Part shown: piece by piece, positions 1 through 10,450 of the stretch
Position numbering within the stretch: position 1 is the stretch's first letter
Layout of the letters: every line of letters begins with the position of its first letter
DNA from: Agrypnia vestita
Lineage: Eukaryota > Arthropoda > Insecta > Trichoptera > Phryganeidae
Length of the DNA stretch: 64,000 bases
NCBI GenBank assembly: GCA_016648135.1
Contig: JADDOH010023022.1
Coordinates: forward strand, 1-64,000
Reading direction: 5' to 3'
Translations under genes and position numbers: made by a program
Notes under the pieces: model-generated
What the model was told of the DNA's origin: nothing
Databases searched by the model: none
Seen by the model: only the letters and a program-made list of their open reading frames with translations

Positions 1-140
1 ATAGGAGTCTCCAAGTCTTTCTATCTTAGGCTGCGCTCTCCACGTCAACCCAATTTAATTGCAACCTCGCTTCGCAGCAGTCCTCCAACTGTTTCCGCCA
101 GCTCCTTCTAAGACCGCCCCTTGGTCTTCTGCCTTCTGGT
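1..140. other. Left-edge sequence, nothing recognised
   Basis: Short stretch of mixed composition before the microsatellite. It shows no supported coding frame or repeat match elsewhere in the window. Confidence 0.3.
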
Positions 141-167
141 ATTAATAATAATAATAATAATAATAAT

Positions 168-212
<45 letters not shown>
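141..212. repeat. (AAT)n microsatellite, 3' tail of a LINE
   Basis: About 23 AAT triplets with one interruption. On the minus strand this is an (ATT)n run directly after the LINE 3' end that reads GGCGCTATATAAATAATCC. The same junction of that motif with ATT repeats recurs near 14.14, 43.06 and 48.22 kb, so the microsatellite is the LINE's own tail and not an independent repeat. Confidence 0.9.
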
Positions 213-213
<1 letters not shown>

Positions 214-1020
214 GATTATTTATATAGCGCCATTTTTGTGAAAATTTCATCTCAAGGGCGCTATACACACAAAAAACTCTTACATACTAAACTCATAGAA
301 TAAGAAAATGAAAAATAAAATGAAAAAGAAAAAAGAAAGAAAAACAGCTCAAAATATAAAATAGTAAAAGAAAACAACGAATATTAGAAAGGTTTTGGGA
401 AAGATTTTGTAAACAAGTGCGTTTTAAGTCTTTTTAAATAAATTCTATGAATCTGTGTTTCTTATCAGGAAGGACAAAAAGTTCCACGCTTTGGGGCCCG
501 CCACCGCAAATACCCCTTCGCTAAACCTAGTTTTCTGGAACCGAGTTGCCGGTTCCACAATCCTTCCCACCGCTGACGTAGACGCTGACCTAAGAGTTTG
601 ACGTCTCCCATTTATGTTGTCTGGAATACAGAGCTCCTGAAGATACAGAGGCGCCATGTTGCGAACTGCCTTGTACATCAACTAACACAGTTTGAACTCT
701 ACTCTCTCAGGAAAACGAAGCCAGCGCAATTCTTGCAGAAGGGATGTTATGTGCGAGAATTTTGACGTTCCATATATAATCCGTGCTGCAGCGTTTAGAA
801 CAGATTGTAGTCTATCGAGCTGAAGCATCGGTAGGCCGGCGTAGATACCATTGCAGTAATCCACACGTGATACAACAAATGCATTAATGAGTAAATGGGG
901 TGCCTCAGAGGAAAGATGTCTGCGAATACTTTTAATCTGTCTCAGTTGATAAAAACATGCACTGACAGTTTTGCTGATGTGTATTCATGGAGAGATCTGA
1001 ATCGATGTGTACACCCAACA
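213..1020 (-). pseudogene. CR1/L2-type LINE, C-terminal reverse transcriptase and 3' UTR
   Basis: The minus strand from about 1015 down to 440 encodes the C-terminal thumb/connection part of a CR1/L2-group reverse transcriptase. It starts LGVHIDSDLSMNTHISKTV, followed by ACFYQLRQIKSIRRHLS, then VDYCNGIYAGLP, LQSVLNAAARIIYG, HITSLLQELRWL, LMYKAVRNMAPLYLQEL, and near the end FSEGVFAVAGPKAWNFL. The order and spacing match this family. One in-frame stop lies between the FKLC and LMYKAV blocks, near 682. An AT-rich 3' UTR and the (ATT)n tail follow toward position 141. The copy is 5' truncated, as usual for LINEs, since the polymerase palm and endonuclease are absent. A shorter plus-strand relative lies at 47780-48236. 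It is non-functional as a protein source. Confidence 0.88.
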
Positions 1021-1325
1021 ACAACTTACCTCGAATACCCGCCTTGACAGAATATCTGCCGGCAACCGTGAGTTATTGTTGCTGTGATTTCTCGATAAAT
1101 GTCAATAAGTGTTCCACTTCGAGACTTTCTCTAATTTGCCTGTTTCTGATTCTGTCCCTTCTGGTAACTCCTACTATTCCTCGTAGAAATCCCATCATGG
1201 TGGCCTGCAACCTGGAGCGGGTTGTGGGTTGCCCTTAAAACTGATTTGAATACTGCCCACTTTGCTCGCTGGCTTTTCTAAGTACGGGATAATACAGGAA
1301 TCGTACTACCTGTCTTGCGGCTCCT
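1021..1325. other. No gene recognised
   Basis: The short open frames here match no family I know and have no start or splice context worth calling. It may be further decayed LINE. Confidence 0.3.
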
Positions 1326-1419
1326 CTTTTTTTCATTTTTATATAAATAAATATACACTTATTCTTCAGGAACCGACATGTAAAAATACCGTCATTTTTG
1401 ACGGGCTATGGCTAGTTCT
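1326..1419 (+). repeat. Dispersed repeat end, Helitron-like CTAGT terminus
   Basis: The text around AGGAACCGAC, then a short A-rich stretch, then GACGGG and GCTAGT matches 45565-45636 in order and spacing. A CTAG-T end is what a Helitron 3' terminus should look like, but no convincing terminal hairpin is visible, so the class is uncertain. Only the terminal ~90 bp is recognisable. Confidence 0.45.
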
Positions 1420-2186
1420 CAATAAAAATAAGGAATCACTTCGCTGTGAGATTATAATTGGAGCTCTGCAAAGGAGGATGAAAACCGTGTGTGTAGGTAT
1501 GACCCCAAATGTATGCAAGAATGCATTGTCATTAACATCAATGTCGCAACGATGTGCAAAATTAGAGCTCGATTGGATGACGAAAGTGTGTTAATTTTCA
1601 CTTCTAACATTTTCTCAAAATCAAGACCGGCGGTTAAGTAAATATAAAGGATCAAAAAAATATCCCCCACTTCGAGCACAGCGATGAAGATTACTTGACA
1701 GGCTTGGGGAATGAAAGCATAGAGATAACTCCCAGAGATTTATATCCCTAGACATTTTCTTTTCTTTTATCATTCCCTTGACAGAGCACTCGGGTTAGCC
1801 GATAATGATGACTCAGCAAATAATATGATTTGCAGCAATTCTGACGACTTTCTGAGTAAGCCATTGGCTGCAGACATTTCCTTGTACCTCCAGGTTTTAT
1901 ATTGCGTTTGTTTTTCTTGTAACGTGTCCGAAGTATGTCAGTACGCGCATTTATACTACAGAAGATAGAGGCCGCTCAACATTTCTTTCTTATAAAATAT
2001 CATAGATCATATTTCACGATGAGATTTTCATGAAATTCACCACCAGCATGTCTTTAACCTTTCCTATTCGGTGCTGTAAGCTGACTTGATATCGCCTCTA
2101 ATTATTTGAATATAGATGCAGACCTCTTTTGCTTTTATGTATCAAAAATAATAATTAATATATAAGTTTTTACGACGGCGACAATA
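1420..2186. other. No gene recognised
   Basis: AT-rich sequence with scattered short open frames. I see no repeat shared with the rest of the window and no coding signal. Confidence 0.3.
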
Positions 2187-2450
2187 TTGTTTGGAGGAGT
2201 GGTGCGGGGAGCGCAGTATGTGGTGCGTATAGCTGAGTGGGCTGCGCGTTGCTCTAAAGGCGCCACTTCAGCGGATTTCCGATGTTCGCTCTTTAGAAGG
2301 GAGATAGTGGGCAGGCAAAAGGCCAGAGGACAGAAGAAAAGATATAAAGGCTGTCTCCGAAAATCGCTGAGCCTATGTGGAACATCAGAGAATTTGGAGC
2401 AGCTGGCATAGGATCGTGTGAACTGGAGGGGATTACGCAGGGGATTACAG
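2187..2450 (+). pseudogene. LINE C-terminal fragment (endonuclease/RT polyprotein end)
   Basis: The plus-strand frame gives RGQKKRYKGCLRKSLSLCG, then ENLEQLA, a stop, and DRVNWRGLRRGLQE. The pattern GRxKxRYKDxLKKSL followed by a Trp/Leu-E-x-LA-x-DRxxWR block is the familiar extreme C-terminus of insect LINE polyproteins. The upstream part of the frame (from about 2187) is not recognisable, so the true 5' boundary may lie nearer 2300. The fragment ends where the Helitron-like element begins at about 2457, suggesting the latter inserted into LINE debris. Confidence 0.6.
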
Positions 2451-2456
2451 GAAACG

Positions 2457-2794
2457 CCGGTGGTTATGGTGGCGGATAGCCCTTGGCGTCACATCGAAAA
2501 TATGCGAATTTGGTGGGGGTGGCTGTGCGTGAGTGGGAGTGGGTGACAAAAATGTGCTTTCTAGCACATTGTTTTGTTATGGGAAGGCCGCAAATACTTC
2601 AGATTGTTTCAAAATAGGCACGCTGACTGTGTCGGTGAGTCTAAAAGGTTACCGAAAAACCTACTCTAGAAAGTTCTGGAAGGAAAAGGTTCTAGAAAAT
2701 TCCCAAAACTGAAGTCTAAACTGAGTAGCGGAATGTGTCAGTGTATCTAGAAGGTTCCTGTACTACGCGTGCGGAGCCGTGCGGTTACAGCTAG
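2457..2794 (+). mobile_element. Helitron-like element with heat-shock elements, copy 1 (5' truncated)
   Basis: Colinear with 27555-28024. Shared landmarks in order are GGTGGTTATGGTGG, a G-rich run with GGTGGGGGTGGCTGT, an imperfect palindrome around AATGTGCTT, GACTGTGTCGGTGAGTCT, several GAA/TTC arrays, ACGCGTG and a CAGCTAG-T end. A CTAG-T end is what Helitron insertion between A and T would leave. The 5' end found in copy 2 is missing. No Rep/helicase coding is present, so it is non-autonomous. The alternative is an unclassified MITE. Confidence 0.6.
2669..2702. promoter_or_regulatory. Two perfect three-unit heat-shock elements
   Basis: GAAagTTCtgGAA at 2669-2681 and TTCtaGAAaaTTC at 2690-2702. 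Each is three inverted nGAAn units at exact 5-bp spacing, the consensus binding site of trimeric heat-shock factor. A further two-unit site GAAggTTC lies at 2750-2757. Binding is inferred from consensus only. Confidence 0.75.
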
Positions 2795-3060
2795 TAATTT
2801 ATATTTTTTAAGTAGAACTCTCTCTCCTTCTGTGAGCGAGCAGCACCATACAACAATAAGCGGAGTATAAATCCAAACCTATTCTATTTTTTCGAACCAC
2901 TCATTTAAATTTGAAATGGACAATCGTCTTTGGCTTTCGGGTCAATTCCGAGAGGAACTTCGCGATCTTTCTTTCTGCGAAAAATGACGGAACATCAATC
3001 ACGCGGGGCACAACAAAGCACCCTAAGACACAGAGGCAGATAGCGGGTGCAGGACGCTCC
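2795..3060. other. No gene recognised
   Basis: Mixed-composition sequence. Frames on both strands are open across 2901-3182 because of the biased G-rich tract, not because of coding. Confidence 0.3.
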
Positions 3061-3065
3061 GGGCG

Positions 3066-3111
3066 GGGGTGGGGTGGGGTGGCGTGGGGTGGGGTGGGGT
3101 GGGGTGAGGTG
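3066..3111 (+). repeat. (GGGGT)n tract, potential G-quadruplex
   Basis: About nine near-perfect GGGGT pentamers with one C and one A interruption. There are many runs of four G separated by one base on the plus strand, enough for intramolecular G-quadruplexes. It is internal, so it is not a telomere end. Confidence 0.85.
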
Positions 3112-3442
3112 GCCCCCGTCATCCTCAGTCGCGGAACAAAACAGCTGATCATCCATCCTGGCTCTTGGTATTGAGCGGGCATGATTAATTACTCCGGGCC
3201 CGAATCACGAGACGCTCCTAGCCCCGGTTCAAGCGTCGCATTTGATCCGACTTTGACACTTTCTGTCCACCGGAAAAGTTCAAACACAATTTTTGTCACC
3301 ATCCCGGAGAGATGAAAAATGTATTATTTTATATTCAAGAACACAAATGGATGGCTCTAAAAATGGACAAAAATAAAAATTAATCAATCAATTAAGTGAG
3401 AATTACATATAAGGCCGATATATTCACGGAAATATACAAGGC
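3112..3442. other. No gene recognised
   Basis: Less AT-rich to about 3300, then AT-rich. No coding or repeat match found. Confidence 0.3.
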
Positions 3443-3517
3443 TCCTTTAGCCTAGTGGTAAGAGCACCGGCCCCGGAAAGGAAGTGACCCGGGTTCGAAT
3501 CTCGGCAGTAGCCAAAT
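3443..3517 (+). tRNA. tRNA-like sequence (SINE head or tRNA pseudogene)
   Basis: Begins GGCTCCT and ends AGTAGCC, which pair as an acceptor stem at six of seven positions. An A-box-like TAGCCTAGTGGTAAGAGCA and a B-box GGTTCGAATC are correctly spaced, and the T arm pairs (CCGGG with CTCGG, one G-U). The anticodon arm does not fold into a standard five-pair stem with U at position 33, so no anticodon can be assigned. A pol III-transcribed SINE head or a tRNA pseudogene is more likely than a working tRNA gene. Confidence 0.55.
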
Positions 3518-3705
3518 ACTTTTTCGTGATTTAGATTTTTCTGTTTGCCTTTCTAACTGATTACTTAATTTGGTTTTTCATTATTTTACATAAATTTATC
3601 CATGTTTTCTATTATTGTAAGCAATGATCATCTTTTGGAATATTTGTTCACTTGTGGCAGGTATTTGAACTAAATTTGTGTTATTTTTGTGAATATTGCT
3701 ATAAG

Positions 3706-3910
3706 TAATGAGTAGCTTGTTGGTCTTGTGGTTAGGACACTCGCCTCGTGATCCAATGGTCGCGGGTTCGAATCTCAGCCCAGACTAGGAAGTTAGTCCT
3801 ATTTTCATAGCACAAGCGTTTAGCTTAGTTTGAAAATAGTAAGAATATTGATGTGACACGTATTCCGTGTTCGCATCTCTATTTTATTAAAAAAAAAAAA
3901 AAAAAAAAAA
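3706..3910 (+). mobile_element. tRNA-derived SINE, copy 1 (most complete)
   Basis: A tRNA-like head with A-box (GGTCTTGTGGTTAGGACA) and B-box (GGTTCGAATCT) is followed by a body with CATAGCACAAG, GAAAATAGTAAGAATATTG, ATGTGACACGTATTC and TTCGCATCTCTA, then an A run of about 22. The same body occurs on the minus strand at 32463-32600 and 52717-52860. Internal pol III promoter, tRNA-unrelated body and poly(A) tail are the SINE layout. The tail implies mobilisation by a LINE with poly(A) recognition. Confidence 0.8.
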
Positions 3911-4787
3911 TCATTATTCATTTGCGTTCCGTAATCAAATATTTGTGATTTGAGGTTTTATATGAAAACAAAGCCTGAAAATCACGTATTCAAAACCTTT
4001 ATTGATTACTCAGAACACATTTAGCTATTTATTCCACTTGGTAAGGTGTAAATTTTTCGATATTGCTGACAAGTAGTTACCCTCTTGAGGTTGATTGTTT
4101 TTTTTTCTTTTTTTTTTAGATGTGAGTTACACTTATTTTTGGCCTTGCTTGCTATTTATAGGCTTATAATGTACCTCAATAGGAGCTCAGGTATTCTGCT
4201 CTGGCTACTACCAGCTTTACTGGAACGGGAGGGATTTGTCCGTGGAACTTGGAACTCCTTCGCATTTGCCTTTGTGGTGAGGGAACCACGGGAAACCTCT
4301 CTCAGAAGGATTTAGACCTAAGGGGACCTTCCTATACGTTCTTATAACGTTATGATTTTTTTTATTTATTGTTTATTACTTTTAATGTCTTGACTACATT
4401 CTCTAAGAAAGAGACCACCTCCCGTGATAAGTCCTTATGACTTTTCACGTTTTGTAAGATTGTTTAGTAGCTCTGGGCGCCTCTGCTGGCAGATCTTCCG
4501 CGGGTCACTTTCCTCTTGTCACTACTGACGCAGCTGCATGCTCCACTGCGGGAACTCAGGAAGATCCTCAGCGAGTTACTTTATCAATTAACCTTAAGAT
4601 CACTAAAGATCTCAGACTATGATAACTAAACACAATTCTTTTCAAAATTCCTGTAATGGATTATGAACAAAAGCTCTGCAATCTCCGAGCATCCTTCTCT
4701 CGAGTACCCAAGGTATTGATCATAACCAATAAGGAGACTGAGTATAAGAAAAGAAAAAAAGATAATTGTGATATTATTCATCCCAAT
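3911..4787. other. No gene recognised
   Basis: AT-rich, with one less AT-rich patch (4180-4330) containing GAGGGAACCACGGGAAACC, which resembles an untranslated LINE end but cannot be assigned. Confidence 0.3.
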
Positions 4788-5480
4788 CCGATGAAACTGA
4801 ATATACACTTTACATCAGAATCAATCCGATGAAACTGAATACACACTTTACATCAGAACCACTGACTTGTACAAAATCACCAGCATGCTTTACCTAGAAG
4901 ATCTGATATATATGAAGAAGATAAAGATGACTTATAAAATAAAGAATAAATTATTAAAAACGACTTATAAAGATGATTTATAAAATACATAAAGATGACT
5001 TATAAAATAAAGAATAAATTATTAAGAACAGTAACGTACAAAGACAACATACAAGAACAAGAGACTATATAAGAAGTGATAATAGAGAGAGACTAATAGA
5101 GAGATATAGTTTCCTATACACTGCAATCGATTTCTATAATGGAATCCCCAAACTGAATACACACTTTACACCAGAACCACTGACTTGTACAAAATCACTA
5201 GTATGTTTAACCTAGAAAATCTGATATATGTGGAATAAATAAAGATGACTTATAGAATAAATAATAAATTATTAAAAACGAATATCATTCTTTACCAGAA
5301 CAGTGACGTACAAAGACAACATACAAGAACAAAAGACTATATGAGAAGTGATATACCGCGGACTAATAAAGAGAGATATGGTTTCCTATACACCGCAATC
5401 TATTTCTATAATGGAATTCCCAATTCCATAAAGGAATTAAATAGTGTAAAAACTCTTCAATAGTGTAAAAACTCTTCAAT
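4788..5480 (+). pseudogene. LINE reverse transcriptase C-terminus, internally duplicated
   Basis: The frame at 5245-5463 ends with RQHTRTKDYMRSDIPRTN, GFLYTAIYFYNGIPNSIKEL and NSVKTL, matching the CR1-group terminal pattern (HxTRxxxxLRxPRxxT, then SFxYxAxxxWNSLPxxI). The preceding ~340 bp (about 4820-5150) is a diverged copy of the same stretch, including CAAAGACAACATACAAGAAC and the ACTGAATACACACTTTAC block. A 33-bp repeat at 4788-4850 and a short repeat of AGTGTAAAAACTCTTCAAT at the end show further local duplication. Confidence 0.7.
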
Positions 5481-6494
5481 AAACAGCTGAAGGGATTCGT
5501 GTTGGGGAGGAGATAACTGTTTAACAAATCAATGTGCTGATATTTAATATGCGTCCCCACTTATTTTACTTTATTTCCTGTCCCCTTATACCAGCATACA
5601 ATTGCTGTTAGGGGACATGCTATTTAATTTTAAATTTTAATTAATACAAATAATTAATTAATGTAGTGTGATCATATAAGAGTGTGCAAATAAAATAAAT
5701 ATTATATTATATTATATTTGTACACAAACATATAAAAACAACATATTTCTTGTAACTCAAAATCACGCCCACCATTTGCAGCAACTTTGGCGGCAAAGTG
5801 TGACCAACGTTAAGTCACAATGTCACTTTGTCCTTTGTCAGCGCGTTGCTACATGACTGGGCAAATTTTGATTGACTTTTGTTTGTATCGAGTGGCAACT
5901 GATTAGCTTTGGCGCAGAAATAACGTGTCACACCGATCCCAAACATTACGGGGGCCGAGATATAATCGTCCGGGTTTGAGCGAGGTACGACCCTTATCAT
6001 TTCAGTAACACCAACGCGAAGTCACGACTTTATTATATTATTTGTTTTCTTAGAAACTCTCGTCTTCTAAACTTCTGATAACGGCATTACTTATGTTGAT
6101 ACCTATGACATTAAACTTATAGTGTACGAAGGGTATAGGAACAAAACTACATCTATACGACTGACAAGCAATCGAGACTTAAATATTACATTTGCACCTG
6201 ATTTTGTAGCCAGGTCGGCGATTTCAAAATGATTTTTTATTAAAAAATGATTTTAAATAGAATAGCATATTGTCAAAACAAATATGAGTAGTAAAATCGC
6301 AAAAATTTGCCGGAAAATCATTTTCCAACACCAAATAACCTTTTGTGGATACATTTTAAAACAACAAATACCCTTTGTAGGTACATACCCTTTGTAGACA
6401 CAATTTTTTCGATGACGCGGTATGGCCGCAAATCACTGGTAATCATCTAAATAGAGGCTAACTAACTAACAATCACGCAGTTTCCACGTAGGGG
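5481..6494. other. LINE 3' UTR remnants, otherwise unrecognised
   Basis: A hairpin GTCCCCT / AGGGGAC at about 5580-5615 and AT-rich sequence to 5750 probably continue the LINE's 3' untranslated part. The rest (5760-6494) has no supported feature. Confidence 0.35.
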
Positions 6495-6975
6495 AAGGCA
6501 GTTATGACAGAATGCCATATTCTTCTATCCTGGCACAACATTTTTGCTTCGACTAAATTCATACATCTTCCCATTCAAGATCTACAGAGCCATCCTCAAA
6601 TATTTGTAGTATTTGATCGTGCCAGGTCTTTCGCGGACGGCCTCTATTCCTTTTGCCTTCAACACTCGCCCCATTAATTTTTTTAACCGTTCCGCATGAC
6701 CAAAACATCTCAGACTGCTTTCATTATTCTACCTACATTCAATTTTAATTTGTTCATTCCTCACTCTATTGACCAAAGATTTTCCACACAAGCGTCTTAG
6801 TGACAGCATTTCCACCGCATTCAGTCTACTTTCATTCCTCCTTTACCTGCCTATTCCAAGCTTCACTTCTGTACACCAGAGTTGCCACTAGAGCGCCATT
6901 ATGCACCGCTAGTCTTGCTTCCTTTGTCAGATTCTTATTGGCCATAATTGCATTTAGAGCACCATTTACTTTGCT
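6495..6975 (-). pseudogene. LINE reverse transcriptase C-terminal half (family with GRPRKTWHDQI)
   Basis: Reading the minus strand from 6975 gives NGALNAIMANKNLTKEARL, AVHNGALVATLVYRSEAW, then frameshifted pieces equivalent to the ERMxxLRRxCG...DRVRNExI block, then GKRNRGRPRKTWHDQILQI near 6600. Order and wording are typical of a widespread arthropod LINE family. Stops and frameshifts break it, so it is a dead copy. Another member lies at 34885-35340. Confidence 0.8.
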
Positions 6976-7424
6976 TAAATATTTTATTCAAGTTTAACTA
7001 TTTTTTTCATTCAAGCGAACAAATTCTTCTTTATTTAAATGCAAAAACGTAAATTTCGTACTAGGTTTGCATTGCTTTATACCGCTTTACACACGTAATT
7101 ACAAGCGAAACCAATTGTAAAAAAAATTGTTCATACAAATAAAACCTGGCTGAATTTACGGCACCGCAACACAAACGCACATGCACACATACAGGTACAC
7201 GCTGTAGTGTTGGCTCCATTGTTTTATATAGCATTCATTACCGAGCCCGAACATGAGAGCTGTGGCCTGTGACGTCACAATGACGTATGGCACGTCGAGT
7301 GATTTAAAAGCTGACGATAGCCGCAACGAAAAGTATCCGCACATTAATCTCGCGGTGCAGCGTCAGCACAGATAACGGGCCATTGCCAATGGGTACTTTG
7401 GGGAATGCATTGAGCGCATTTTAG
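6976..7424. other. No gene recognised; contains a CRE palindrome
   Basis: AT-rich until 7250, then less so. A perfect TGACGTCA lies at 7270-7277, the consensus site for CREB/ATF bZIP factors. Confidence 0.35.
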
Positions 7425-7610
7425 CAAGCTGAATAGATTTAAAAAGGATGGCATAGGTGGTTAGGTTAGGTTAGAGTAGGTTAGATTCTATTCATTATTA
7501 AATCTATTCCTGCTGAATAAATTTAAAAAAGGTCACATAGGTGATTAGGTTCGGTTAGATTAAGTTAGGTTCTATTCATTAATAAATCTATTCATGCTGA
7601 ACAAATTTAA
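7425..7610 (+). repeat. 84-bp tandem repeat, cluster 1
   Basis: Two units with an 84-bp period. Each holds GGTCACATAGGTGGTTAGG or a variant, several GGTTAGGTTA steps, TTCTATTCATTATTAAATC and CATGCTGAACAAATTTAAA. The same unit recurs at 8166-8370. Confidence 0.85.
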
Positions 7611-8165
7611 CTCCTGTGTGTCGGTGGTGTAACGTAGGTCTACATGTCATAGAAAATATGAAACGTCTACCTTATTTACGAAAACTAAAATCGACATTTT
7701 CACATCAAAATGACTAAATTAAACTGTTACGAATGTACGGATTTATTAATTTAAAATATTTATTCATTACTCTCGTATTTTCGGCCAGAGCAGAATATTG
7801 CACGTCGCAGTTAAATCGAGCAAGAAAAAGCACGACAATACCACGCATTTCATGTAGGACAGATATTGCGGTTGCTTGGGTTTCGGTGAAAGGGAAAACA
7901 ATATCGAAAGAGCGCAGTAGAATGGCATAACACGTCGGCGTGAGCGCATGCAAATTCGATATGCCATGATTTTATGATAATTTACTAAAATAATGCAAAT
8001 ATGTGTGTTGACCTTACATAATTATATAATGGGACCTTTAAAAAGTCTCATCTGTATTGAAAATATATTTTTTACCACGTTTTAAAAACTATGTCGATTT
8101 TTAATCATATAACACTGCGTTACACCAACGTTCCCGAAGGTCTTCTTAGCACAGTCTTTTAAGAG
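7611..8165. other. Spacer between tandem-repeat clusters
   Basis: Unique-looking AT-rich sequence. Overlapping short frames on both strands at 7714-7967 give no recognisable protein. Confidence 0.3.
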
Positions 8166-8370
8166 TTAAAAAGGGTCACATAGGTGGTTAGGTTAGGTTA
8201 CGTTAGGTTTGGTTCTATTCATTATTAAATCTATTCATGCTGAACAAATTTAAAAAATGTCACATAAGTGGTGAGGTTATGTTGGGTTAGGTTAGGTTCT
8301 ATTAATTATTAAATCTATTCATGCTGAATAGATTTAAAAAGGTTCATACAGGTGGTTGGGTTATGTTATG
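8166..8370 (+). repeat. 84-bp tandem repeat, cluster 2
   Basis: Roughly two and a half units; the CACATAGGTGG-type landmark falls at about 8173, 8257 and 8341, exactly 84 bp apart. It is interspersed with GGTTAGG steps like the arthropod telomere word TTAGG, but these are only part of a longer unit. Confidence 0.85.
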
Positions 8371-10224
8371 CGAATGAATGAGGAAAGATGATAAGAAAGA
8401 TATGCGAGACTGGACTAGCTTAACCAGATACTAAAAATGACCTTGCAAAGAGCCTCAAGAATTGGAGAGGCTGCATGCGAAAATATATTAATGTGTATGT
8501 CAGAACATAACAATGTAGCGCTCCATTCTTTTTGCCTACCCCTGCGAGAAAATTATATCATTTTAAGCAAATTAGTTAGTTTATAATGATAAAATAAAAC
8601 AGTAAGTGAAGTTGAAAATATATCGCGGAAGCAAGACTATTAGAGAGAATGGAAGGATGTATAGTATGAAATATGGTGATGGAATATATTCTTCTTTACA
8701 AACTCCACACATCACATGGATTTTTAATGGAAGTCGATTCGCCACTGGAATATAGTACTAGAATACACAGCCCATAATTGGAAGATTTTATAGGATAAGT
8801 TATCAAAATGGCATGGCTGAGGTACGTTCACATTCACAGAAGAAAACCCTTTGACTAAAGGAATATTGGACGACCTTAACTGCGGTAGTTAGATGGCATT
8901 ACTCAAGATGTAGCGAGATAACAACTTTACCATTAAAACAATGCCAATCTGGGTAGAAAAAAATTAGGGAAGATATGGAGTTTTTGCTCACAAAACGGTC
9001 TGTGTGGGTCCCACTCGCGTGAATCCTAATAGCGAACTGTGAAAGGACAGCGATGGACCAATCAGAGTGACAAAAACTGCTTGAGGAGGCCAGAGGCCAC
9101 ACTATTTATAATGTACAAGATATTTCTACGTCAATTCACTAAGGTATCAAATAAAACGAATATGCCCACATTTTACTCGCTATATGTGCATCGGTAAGCG
9201 CCCCAAGATTATTGGTGTGATAGTGTTTGTCTCGGTTTTTAACTAGCAAGATATTTTCTCTAAGGTTCGAGGGATTGGTTCATACAAGGAGCTCTCAGCA
9301 GCTCTCCCACCTATCAGCGCACATCATCTGGTGAGCAATAGTTGGCGCAGTGCATTTCCACGTCATTTGGAATCCAATCGATAGTGTTTCCATGTGTGAC
9401 GTTTTGCAACAGATATGTACATATATCGGAAAAGAATTCCGACTTATTAGGAACTAGAACCCTACTGTTTGTAAATTTAAATCTGATAAAATAATGTACT
9501 TCGATGTAATAAGGTTTTCATGACCATTCAGAACCTTCTGGTGTGTGTTTACTAGGGTGTTATGCCGTATTTCTACGACCTTCTTTACTAAGTATTGTGA
9601 ACCAATAAATGATAAAACATACACATAATGCAAGTCAATTCGTGACAATAAATGTCTCCACACGGTATTTCCGCGTTATACATTAACATCAACTTTCGAA
9701 ATAATATTTCTAGCCAGTACTTAGCATAACATTGACAATATCTCACATTGCCTTCCACTTGCTACTGCAAGCCAATATTTAACCAAAATACTCATAATAA
9801 CACATCAGCCCTGGAACGTCACCCAGAAAGGTCGTAGAAATACGACCAAATAACACCCCAAAAAATTCAAAGCAGAAGAATACATGTCGATTCAGTATAA
9901 CTGTTCTGACAAAGGTGCGGGCTGGTTTAAACATTGAAACTCGGGAACACATTTTATATTCAAAGTAGCAGCCGTACTTGGAACCCCTAGTGAAGTTTCC
10001 AGAACTGGCCGGGGACAAAACCTTAAGGGGAGAAAATTGCGCGATGACCGTCGAAACTTTTGATGTCTAATCGTAAAGGAAAATCTGGACGTTATCAGAA
10101 CCCTGGGCAGCAGATTGGGTGCCCTGATACCGGGCGAGCCGCGTTCAATTATTGAGCCATCGACCCTAGCGGCTCTGTTAGCCCTGGAGTGCGATGCAAA
10201 TTGATTAACTGCCGGACTGAAGAT
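8371..10224. other. No gene recognised
   Basis: Mostly AT-rich. A less AT-rich part at 9780-10200 has long minus-strand openings with no recognisable family. Nothing here is supported as coding. Confidence 0.3.
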
Positions 10225-10450
10225 GTTATATAAGAGATTTTGCATCTCATAATGCAGGGAAAGATTGCCGGAAGTCGGGGTCCTGGAAGAAGGAGGACTT
10301 CATGGCTGAAAAATTTGAGACAGTGGTTTGGCCAGTCTACTGTGGAGCTGTTTCGGACCGCAGTAAACAAAGTCCGCATAGCCAACATGATAGCCAACGT
10401 CCGGTGGACGGACAGGGCACGAGAAGAAGAAGAGAAGCCGGACACAAGCC
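10225..10450 (+). pseudogene. LINE C-terminal fragment (WLKNLRQWF family)
   Basis: One clean frame gives EILHLIMQGKIAGSRGPG, RRRTSWLKNLRQWFGQST, VELFRTAVNKVRIANMIANVR in continuous order, the extreme C-terminus of a LINE protein usually annotated endonuclease-reverse transcriptase in insects. A stop just upstream of EILHL marks decay. Relatives in this window are at 20005-20078 (minus), 22618-22930 (minus), 23370-23760 (minus), 29820-29970 and 53420-53760. This is the best-preserved copy of the end and may be relatively young. Confidence 0.85.

Noticed and set aside
121..303. Open frame with a long isoleucine run
   Set aside because: It is translation of the (AAT)n microsatellite in one frame, not coding.
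2901..3182. Open frames on both strands through the G-rich tract
   Set aside because: The pentamer repeat keeps both strands free of stops; the peptides are simple repeats.
3443..3517. Functional tRNA gene
   Set aside because: Acceptor and T arms pair, but the anticodon arm does not fold correctly and no isotype can be given.
7425..8370. Interstitial telomere array
   Set aside because: GGTTAGG steps are embedded in a longer 84-bp unit and do not form continuous TTAGG repeats.
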